This document shows, one piece after another, positions 23,950 to 32,417 of a DNA stretch of 64,000 nucleotides. The stretch is from NCBI GenBank assembly GCA_030278955.1, contig JAOANR010000002.1, positions 1,922,001-1,986,000 on the forward strand. The letters run 5' to 3'. Both the position numbers and the translations under genes were made by a program. The stretch comes from Hygrophila difformis (taxonomy: Eukaryota > Streptophyta > Magnoliopsida > Lamiales > Acanthaceae). The notes beneath the pieces were generated by a model. That model was not told the origin of the DNA, did no database searches, and saw nothing but the letters and a program-made list of their open reading frames with translations. Numbering within the stretch: the stretch's first letter is position 1; every line of letters begins with the position of its first letter.

Positions 23950-24209
23950 CTCCATCCGTCTCACTTAAAATGTCATGTTTATTTCTGCACATAATCCAAT
24001 GCATTTTTTTTTTATCATTGATATATCAAAATATATAGAACTAAAAATTATGTAAAATATATATTCTAAAACTTTACGATTAAACGAATCTAACATGACT
24101 GAACTCGACTATTTTTTTTCAAATATATACTTATAAAATACTGAGTTAAAGTTGAACAATAAACAGTATCAAAAAGTCAAATATTACACGTCTACTGCGA
24201 CGGAGGGAA
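23950..24209. mobile_element. Stowaway MITE
   Basis: A 260-bp element with ends CTCCATCCGTCTCA and ACGGAGGGAA, flanked by the dinucleotide TA on both sides (23948-23949, 24210-24211). Its interior is the inverted version of the element at 49494-49754, so the two are members of one family inserted in opposite orientations. Non-coding. Confidence 0.75.
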
Positions 24210-25479
24210 TATTTAATTTAAGCCATCATCAAATTAGTAGAATTATATTTCAAAGATATATTTGCAAATTACATGTGGGCCCGAAAATAGGAGGTTCTGA
24301 GCATCGGCTCTTGGTGCTCGGGAGCTGGACTATGTAGGAAACGAAGTTATTAAAAGAAACCATTCGACTTGGTTCGAATCAGGATTGACTCGCGTTCGGC
24401 TTACTTATACAATAAACTCGTCAAAAATATAGTAATTTTAAGTTATATAGTACAATTTTATTATGTATTTGCTGAACTTTTTTTTTATAAGTACTATTTA
24501 AGAGATTGACTCTAATTAGTTTTTTTTTTTGGATGAGGATTATAATTAGTTAGTTTTGAACTTAGCTTTGATTTGACTTGTTAACAATTCGAGTCTGATA
24601 TTCAACGGGTCAAGTTGACTATACGGCTCGTTTAATGAAGGAGACAAGATCGATCAAGTATGGTTGTATACTAGATCAAGGTGGGTAGCTATAGCTCTAA
24701 TGACGGGTACACATGCATGTAATTCAGATGCATGCTGTTTGGCTCGCTGGTGTGAGCCAATGACCTTTTTCTCCTTAAGGGAGGTTATCGGGAAAGGATC
24801 AAAACGATTAAGGGTCCGAAAATTAAGAACGCGCCCAAACTTGACTGAATTAAATGAATTTCAATGGCAAATCTAAAAAAACAATGAAGAGTCTACCAGT
24901 TGGTAAGAAACAACGACGGATTACTCTCAACAAGCTACCAAAAGTCCAAAACTACCGGTTGTTAAGGAACAACAACCGTTTAGAAAAAGTAACTGCTACA
25001 ACTAGGCTAAAATCTAGTAAAGCTGGTAAAGGAAAGCAGTAAAAGATACAATGAAGTAAATTGACGACATAAAGGAAATTTAGGGTGAATTGGTCTCTCT
25101 TGATTCTGTGCTCCGCACCCCCTATTTATAGCCGGATTCTGATAACCGCTCCGGGCTACCACTTGAGCCGATTGGAACTCCTTTCCTTTCGGCTGCCTTT
25201 TCTTTCATCAATCTTCGGCCGGCTCCTTCTCCCCCGAAGCTTGGGCTTGCTTGGGCTTTTCCTCATGTCTTCTTCCTTTCCGTTACGCCTCTTTTCTTCC
25301 TGGCCCCATAGTCTGGCCCTATTGCCTAGCCCAATCTTAGCCCATTTAGTTTTTTCCTTTTCCATGGCCACAACACATGCATAGGAAGAAGAAGCTAAGG
25401 TAGGTGCGTATAGTATTAGTATGTATGGATGGAATTGTTGAATTGAATTCGTTGGGTAATTAACGACTAATTGGGTTGG
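24210..25479. other. Spacer left of element 2, no gene seen
   Basis: No recognisable gene. At 25110-25145 a minus-strand TATA-like sequence (GGCTATAAATAGGGGG) precedes a pyrimidine-rich region, which could be a remnant promoter or old LTR piece. The last five bases, GTTGG (25475-25479), are the left TSD of element 2. Confidence 0.45.
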
Positions 25480-28239
25480 TGTAACACCCGAGGAAAAATA
25501 AATTCAAATTGTTTTGAACTACGTCATGACTTGATCCCTTCACAGGGTACGTAGGCAGCTTAGAACTAATTTCTAAGTTCAGTCACGAAATAAATCACAA
25601 AATACATCACGAATTAGATCACAAGGACGATAGGAGGTGTTGGAACCAATTTAGACTAGGCTAAGTAGGACACGGAAATGTTGCGAGCGATAAGCCGGAC
25701 TCGTAACCAGATTAAGGAGAAGATTCCGAAACGAAGACGACCCAGGGAATCGAGCTAACACGTAGAAAACCGATAGGGGAAAGCGAGGGAAGACCCGACG
25801 GAACACGCGGATCGCAGAACCGGCCGGTCCGGCCGGCCCGCGTTGTCCGCGCGCCACCGCGCGGCCACCGCGCGGCCAAGGGCGTCGCGACGCCAGGCCT
25901 GGCACGCGTGCTCCGCGCGACCATAGGGGTGGGTGCGCGCCACCTCCGCGCCAGAGGGGCTGAAGGTGTAATCTTTCCATTCGGGGGTGATTTTCTTGCC
26001 TAAATTACAATTCCCTTCGAGGGAAACCAAATTCCAGCCTTAATGAAGGCTTAAGGGCGGCTGGGGAGCCTCAAAAGCCCTAATCCCACAGAAACCCATC
26101 CCCACCATACTTACAAACTCCCTCTCCAAGCCAAACTCTCCCGACGAAGCTTTCCGGCGAACATTCCGGCGACAACGAGGTGAACGGGACTGAGCCACGG
26201 CTTCATAGAACCTTGGTAAGTCTTAATATAGCGTTCCATCAGTCCATGAGTCTCCGAAACTCGAATTCTAACACTATTTCCTTACTACGATTTCACGTCG
26301 GAAAACGAACAAAAAGCGATCGGAGAAGTTGGCCGTTCGTCGTGACCCTAGGACGTCCGGAAACCCAATCCAGCGACCCTATCATCATTCTAAGTAAGTT
26401 AAAACCTTACTCACAAATTTTCGTGGTTGTTTGTTGTTTAAATCTCAAGATATAGGCTTGTAACAAAAATCGGTTTTCAAAAACCCTATTTTTGTCCAAT
26501 TTTAAAGACTCGCCAAAAACTCGACCTTCGGGAATTCAAACCGAAAACTTTTCAACATAAAAGTTGTTCCTAACACCTTTATCTATCTTGTGTCCAAATT
26601 TCAGCCATTGACATTAAGTTTTGCTATCCCAAATTCCGCCGTGAACTTTCTGTATCGAACCAAACGATTTAAATCTGTGACATATTCCTTCATTCAACTT
26701 GATGCATGTTTTTCACCCATTTTTCGAATGATTTAACTTTGTATTCCTGAACAAAAGTTGTAGATAATTGTGCCTAGATTATGCATATAAAATTTCACGG
26801 ATTTTGGTTTTCATTTGATATGTCAAACGGCCGAGTTTTTAAAACTGTTTTGAAATCTTTTTAAGGGCCATGAGTATGCAGTGAGTTGCACTCGATTTTT
26901 GAGTACCAAGAATTCATTATTTCCAAATTCTTAAAACATGAAAGTTGTTCCTTAACGTGTTGTGTAGTTACTGTAAAAATTTCACATCGATTGGTTTTGA
27001 AATGAATTTTTAATCGGCGTTGCACGAACCTGTGACGAAAACAGTTTTTAAGACATAAATTATTCTTTGCAATAAATTCGAATTTCAACTCACTTCGGAA
27101 CCTTATTTCCAAAAACTTAAAACATGAAAGTTGTTCGTGTGTGTGATTTTGAATTACTGTAAAAATTTCAGAATTTTTGGAGAAAAGACGAATTTTTAAT
27201 TAAGAAAGGCGTAAACTGCCTCGAATAGGATTTTTCGAACTTGAGAAAAACTCGAACTTTGAAAACGCGATATCGACCATTTGATAACTTTGAAATACGA
27301 ACTTTCGAAAAATCCCGTTCACTAGGCTGAGCCGATCTTCATACTATCATTATCTTTGAGACTGCCTCGTTAGTGGTCTCCTTACTATCTGAGATTGCCT
27401 CGTTAGTGATCTCGCGCGCTGTATTTGTGGATCGCCTCGTTAGTGGTCCTACTATCTTTTTGGATCACCTCGTTAGTGGTCCTACTATCTTTGAGACTGC
27501 CTCGTTAGTGGTCTCCCATTGTTTGGACTGCCTCGTTAGTGGTCCTATGTTGAGATTGCCTCGTTAGTGATCTCCCGGTATGGTGTCCTCTTCTTAGTCT
27601 ACGGGATGAAAAGTAAAAGACTTGTGTGAGTGTTTCATTATGCTTACATCGTATTTATCATGTCTTTAATTTTGTATTTAAGGTTATGCATTTTAATTTA
27701 TGCTTTAAATTACGCTTTTAAGATTAAGCCCTTTTATCGTGTTTTCCGCTGCTAATAAATTTCGTATTTTTAACTCTCGTACGGTAAGCGAAGTCTTTAG
27801 TTTAAACACCTGTAACCCCTTTATTTGTTAGTTAGGGATTAATTTACTCAGTATATTTTTATACTGACAACCGTTGTCATTTTCCTTTTTTTTTAAAGAG
27901 TACGTCGAGTGACGCATTGCATATGCACTTGGGGGAAATCATAACGGACATTTTAAATTTCTGCATCGCACTGTTTTTACCGGGTCTGTTAAACCCGAGG
28001 ATTTGGCCATGTTGGCCGTGATTTTACTTTCCGCTGCACTTACTTTATTTACTTTCCGCGCTTGATAATTTCTACTATCGTACTAAGTATTATAAATTTC
28101 CGGACTAAATCTTGAAATGTTTTAAATCTTTTCATACCCACAAGCCTTGCATTTCCTTAGCGAGCTCGGGAAGTCGTGTCGTGCTAGGGAAATGCGGCGG
28201 TGACATCCCGGCCTGGGTTATCAAATCCGGGGTGTTACA
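25480..28239 (+). repeat. 5' LTR of element 2
   Basis: Begins TGTAACACCCGAGG and ends GGGGTGTTACA. It contains a conserved stem-loop near its start (CTACGT at 25519 with ACGTAG at 25549), a GC-rich block (25800-25940) and an array of seven small hairpins (27358-27574). The last 100 bp (GGCGGTGACATCCCGGCCTG region) are shared with elements 1 and 3. Confidence 0.93.
27358..27574 (+). repeat. Array of seven covarying hairpins in the 5' LTR of element 2
   Basis: Seven units of 21-23 bp at 27358, 27391, 27429, 27462, 27493, 27525 and 27552, separated by 6-15 bp. Every unit has the same 7-nt loop CTCGTTA and a stem of 7-8 pairs including G.U pairs. The outer stem arms change together: GAGAC with GTCTC (units 1, 5), GAGAT with ATCTC (2, 7), GGAT with GTCC (3, 4), GGAC with GTCC (6). 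The same array is in the 3' LTR (34296-34512). Confidence 0.9.
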
Positions 28240-28242
28240 AGT

Positions 28243-28256
28243 TGGTATCAGAGCCC
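28243..28256 (+). other. Primer-binding site of element 2
   Basis: TGGTATCAGAGCCC, three bases after the 5' LTR, is complementary to the 3' end of initiator tRNA-Met. It is identical to the primer sites of elements 1 and 3. Confidence 0.92.
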
Positions 28257-28548
28257 GGAAATTTTTTAAAGCTACTACTATTATTTTAAACCATTACTTT
28301 TAAACCCAAGTGCGATTTCTTTTAAAACTATTTATTTTGACTACTAGTATTATTTTTAGCCCAAAATCTTAGCCAAAGAAATATTAAATTTTGGCCCACT
28401 ATAGAGGCCCAACCTTTAGCAATTTATTTTAAACTAAATTTTTATGGGGAAGGGACTTGCACTTGCATGTTGCATATAGATTTAAATTTGTGCATATCTT
28501 AACTTTGCCTGAAAAATGTCTAACTCTAACCTCCCTTGTTGACATTAG

Positions 28549-28935
28549 ATGGCTGAACCGAACGCAAACATGACCAACCTGATGATGAAACTGACCAACG
28601 CATATCTCGAGTCCCAACAGCATGTCAATCACTTCAAAGCTCGAGTGGGGCATCTAGAGAGTAACGTGGACTATCTGAGAAATCTTAGGGAAGCTGACCA
28701 TCATGAAATAACCCAACTCAAGGCCCAAGTCCCCGAACTCCAAACACTAGTGGTTGCACTCCAAAACAAGGATAACGAACTGATGATGCAAATAGGACAC
28801 TTAGCAGCTGAGCTGCTGGGCCTAGAGGCTGACATCTTCCCTCCGAGCCCGAGCCCGGTGGGGACACCCGTTCCCATTGACATATCCAGCGATAAGGATG
28901 ATCCCATCAAGGCCGAGCCTGCCCACCCGTTTTAG
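28549..28935 (+). CDS. Small coiled-coil protein between primer site and gag position (element 2)
   Basis: Intact 128-residue ORF starting MAEPNANMTNLMMKL. A heptad-rich helical region (about residues 10-95) contains the motif NLREADHHEITQL, followed by an acidic, proline-rich tail (PPSPSP, then a DISSDKDD stretch). There is no signal peptide or membrane segment. A clear relative lies at the same place in element 3 (45785-46108, NLREADHHRINQL), also upstream of gag and also with a proline/acid tail. Presence in two diverged elements, with the frame kept, argues that it is a genuine element gene. Function is unknown; a coiled coil suggests self-assembly or binding to Gag or RNA, which is inference. 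Confidence 0.75.
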   Translation: MAEPNANMTNLMMKLTNAYLESQQHVNHFKARVGHLESNVDYLRNLREADHHEITQLKAQVPELQTLVVALQNKDNELMMQIGHLAAELLGLEADIFPPSPSPVGTPVPIDISSDKDDPIKAEPAHPF

Positions 28936-29152
28936 ATCTAGTGATCCAGCTACGCATTATTAGTATATTTTCCTTTCCGTACCATTAGTAGCACACCTAT
29001 TTCTATTTCGAATGCTTGTAAACCAAATTTAATTCTTGAGTAATAAAAAAAAACACAAGCCTATTTAAATTTATTCCATGCATTTTATTTAGTTCTTTAA
29101 CTACCATAATCAAAGAGGGGAACCTACAACCCTGAACAAAGAAAAAAAAAAA

Positions 29153-29208
<56 letters not shown>

Positions 29209-29720
29209 TACTAATAGTAATAAAATATATATACATATACGTAAATAGGTACATATAAGAATAAATAAATAAATTCCAACAACCTTTACAAGAAAACCCT
29301 GATAAATTGATACCTATTAAAAGACTAATCTTCATCCAATAAAAATTTTCCCCTTAAGAGCAACTATATATACTCTACATATAAACTCTAATCTCGTGTA
29401 TCATATCACGCTAATTTAACCAAGCGATTTAGTCAAGCAACGGCGTAGGTATTGTTGGGCAATCCACACACATGCAGACACGATAGGAAGGTAATAGTAA
29501 ATCCAGAACATCTCAAACCATAAAATGGACAGAACAATTAAACCATGGTTCTGAAACAGCAGCACACAACCAACACATGTCAAACCCCTAACTAAGCAAT
29601 AACATAACGAAAATATAAATCACAAACACCAGGCAACAGCAACATCCTCATAAGGAGGAACCTAAACAAAGTACGTCTAAACGCAAAACCTAAACGAAAA
29701 CACGAAACCAAAGGGAGACA
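28936..29720. other. Internal spacer of element 2 with AAT microsatellite
   Basis: No gene. An AAT/ATA repeat runs from about 29151 to 29205 after an A run. The gag expected here is missing. Confidence 0.6.
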
Positions 29721-31019
29721 TCACTGATCGGGAGGCGGGAACTGTCGGCGCATGTAGTCGTCCATCTGCCGCACATAGGCGTACATGTCGGACATGGTGG
29801 CCTGCTGCTGAGCCTGCCTCGTAGCAAACGAGTCCATGCGGGTCTGATAGAGGTCCAACCTAGCGTCGAGGGCGTCATAACGAGCCTGCCCAGCTGCAAA
29901 CCCGGCGTCCATACTGACCCGCATCTCCTGCATCATCTGCAGCATCTGAATCATCTCCTGCCCCTGAGGTGCCACAGCAGGAGGTGCCCCAGCAGGGGGT
30001 GGAACTACTGGAGGAGGGGGTGGCTGCTCCGGTGGTACAACAAGGATCAGGCCGCCGTCATCAGGCTGCGGGCGAAGTACAGCGCGGGGAGCCCCACGAC
30101 GTAAGGCGCTACGCCGCTCAGCATAAGTCGGGATACGGTAGCAACGGCCAGGTGCTAGGTCGTACGGGTCTGTCTCCGGTGTAGTGCGAATCCCCTACGC
30201 CGCGCACAACCCACAGATGAGGTGAACATGGGCAATCACCCTACTCCCTCGTCCTCTTCGCATACCCCGCAAGTTGTCCTCGATGCAAGCCCCTACATTC
30301 ACCCTACCGTCTCGCGCGATGAAGCAAATGGTCTCGTAGACGTGATCCAAGACAATGTGGCTCCGGGACATCGGCCGGACACGCCCGAACCACAGCTGAG
30401 CAAGCTCTCGCCAAGGGGAGTCCATCGACGTCAAACGAAGCTCATGACTGTGCTCGAACTGAGGAGGCACTATGGTGCATAAGGTGTTCCACGCAGGAGC
30501 AAGAACGCGTCCCTCAGGCTGGGGCCGGAATACGCCATCGTCGGGCAAGCCAAAATAGACATTGATCGCCCGAGCACTGAAGTCGAGATAGCGACCACGG
30601 ACCCATACCCGGGATAGATCGTCACCCTCCCCGAGACCGCCAATGTTGGCAATAACCTCCATAGCCAAATAACCGGAGGCGACGCCCTCGGGGTGACGTG
30701 CCAGACCAGTCCACTGCAAATACTCCAAGACCGCACTGACCCTGTCATCGCCCATATGAAGAGGATATATGCCTCTCTCAGGGACGTAAGCCCTGTTTCG
30801 ACGAAGCTCGTCGAAATAAAAGTCCTGAGCAGCCTTCGTCCTAAACCGGAACCTGTCGTGCCGGTGAGGACGCACCTCGTCCGGAAGACCCCTGAGACGC
30901 GGGCCCCGCTGCGCCTCGTCCTCCTCTGACTCGCTCTCGTCGAAATCCGGCATCGCCGGAGCGGCATGACTGGGGCCAGCCTCGTCAGCAACTCGTCTCT
31001 TAGTCCTCGGGGGACACAT
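29721..31019 (-). pseudogene. Antisense ORF of element 2, plant-transposon-protein domain
   Basis: Minus-strand gene, opposite to the element. The start is taken at 31019 (MCPPRTKRRVADEAG), because the codons upstream look like untranslated sequence. Order: basic start, acidic stretch (ESESEEDE), then a domain with FRFRTKAAQDFYFDELRRN, VWVRGRYLDFSARAINVYF and HVHLICGLCAA, then a Pro-rich linker and a Met/Gln-rich coiled coil (ARYDALDARLDLYQTRMDS). This arrangement matches the 'putative plant transposon protein' domain (I believe Pfam Transposase_32) found as an extra ORF in plant gypsy elements. One in-frame TAG (30195-30197) interrupts it; the frame is open on both sides for about 432 codons in all. 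The stop could be recent decay or could be read through. Function in the family is unknown. A relative sits in element 4 (60230-63974). Confidence 0.75.
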
Positions 31020-31070
31020 GAGAGACGCCAAAACGACCCACAAAAAAAGCAACATCCTGCAAGTTACCAA

Positions 31071-32133
31071 ATACCAACTATAAGACTAAGTCCCACACTA
31101 AAGCCAAGCGAAAACACGTAAAGGGCATCAATACACGCTTCTAACGCGAATGTACCGTAAGAACAACAAATCCTACCGTTTACTAGGACCAACCAGGAAA
31201 TAATCTAGACAAAGGATATTCTCAAACTAGTGCCTAAACCAATTGTAGCATTTCGTCGAACACGTTATGTGCGCAATAAACCAGAACCTAAGCTACTAAC
31301 AACACACAAAAATTGGCCACCGAATGAAACAATCATCCTACTAACAACACAGCGCGTCCTACCGCACCAAACAACAGGGGAACGAACTAATAACCACACC
31401 CCAACAACAACCAAACATCATAGCCTTTTCCAAGTATTCGAATTCCACGAGAAATTGCCAAAAACATAAACGCATTATAACATAAACATAGGCAAGGCAA
31501 CAAGGGTAACAACAATTGCCACATACACTTTCAAATTTGCACAAATCAAGCCCAAAAGTCATAAACCACCAATTTCTGTACACAAACCCTAATTTCCTAA
31601 ATCTCTTCACAAATCAAGTCACTCAAAACATAAAGGTTTAAATTAGTAAGTGGGTTTAGTAGAATCGTACCTAGATGGGTGAAATTGAAGTCGAAATCAG
31701 GCAATCAGGAAGGTGACTCGCCGGATTTAGAGAGAATTGGGGGTGTGTTCTCGAATGGAAAATGGGGGAAGTGGCTCGCGCGGAGCGCGAGCCCTATTTT
31801 CTCGAACAGAGGGTGCCGCGCGCTCTCCGCGCGCCACCGCGCGGCCACCGCGCGGGACCCGGAGGTAGTTATATCTTTCCTGTTCTGCTCAATCTCTTTT
31901 GCTATACGCTCCTCACTGAACCCGTGCATACATTGACAGAGAAGTACGACGACATGGAGCATCACATGGCATTATTCCGGGCAAGGACGGCGGAATTGCC
32001 TCACGTCCTCCTTTCGCAGGACTACAAGGGAACCCCCGGGACGTAAATACATAGGGACCATAAGGAATTCCGTAGGGAATAGAGAACCGCGTGTTAACCA
32101 ACGTCCCCACCGCAGTTTGCTCGCGACCATAAC
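31071..32133. other. Upstream region of the antisense ORF and deletion scar
   Basis: On the minus strand this is the likely 5' region of the antisense ORF. A GC-rich block (31770-31865) contains at 31826-31855 a 30-bp sequence that is identical to LTR sequence at 25846-25875. Right of it the sequence is a short unrecognised stretch leading into the integrase stub. Confidence 0.5.
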
Positions 32134-32394
32134 ATGTTCCGCGACCCCCAACTAAAAGAAGTATGTGCCGACACGTCGCATGTACTCCAACCGGACGTAA
32201 TCGAATTGGATGATGACTTGACCTATGAAGAAACCCCGGTGCAAATACTCGACTACAAGGAAAGGGTGACAAGGAATAAAACTGTAAGGATGGTCAAGGT
32301 CATGTGGTCCAACCACGAGACGGAGACGGCAACCTGGGAATTGGAAGCCGACATGAGGCAACAAGACGACCCGACCACAGTTATGGGGACATAA
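32134..32394 (+). pseudogene. Remnant of the integrase C-terminal tail (element 2)
   Basis: An 86-codon stub that matches the last part of the element 3 polyprotein: shared motifs are IIELD/VIELD, DLTYEE, KERVTRNKTV and the ATWE box of the chromodomain-like tail. All upstream pol domains are gone, so no enzyme can be made. It stops where the element 3 polyprotein stops, just before the polypurine tract. Confidence 0.85.
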
Positions 32395-32403
32395 CTGTAT
32401 TCT

Positions 32404-32417
32404 TAAGGGGGGGAGGA
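32404..32417 (+). other. Polypurine tract of element 2
   Basis: TTAAGGGGGGGAGGA directly precedes the 3' LTR start TGTAACACCC. In this class it primes plus-strand DNA synthesis. The equivalent tract is present but not used in elements 1 and 3. Confidence 0.88.

Noticed and set aside
27358..27574. Repeat-spacer array that resembles a CRISPR array
   Set aside because: Units are 21-23 bp with 6-15 bp spacers of low complexity, lie inside an LTR, are present identically in both LTRs, and the host is a plant.
30470..30991. 173-codon minus-strand frame overlapping the antisense ORF
   Set aside because: Out-of-frame shadow of the 29721-31019 gene; no domain, Arg-rich composition caused by GC content.
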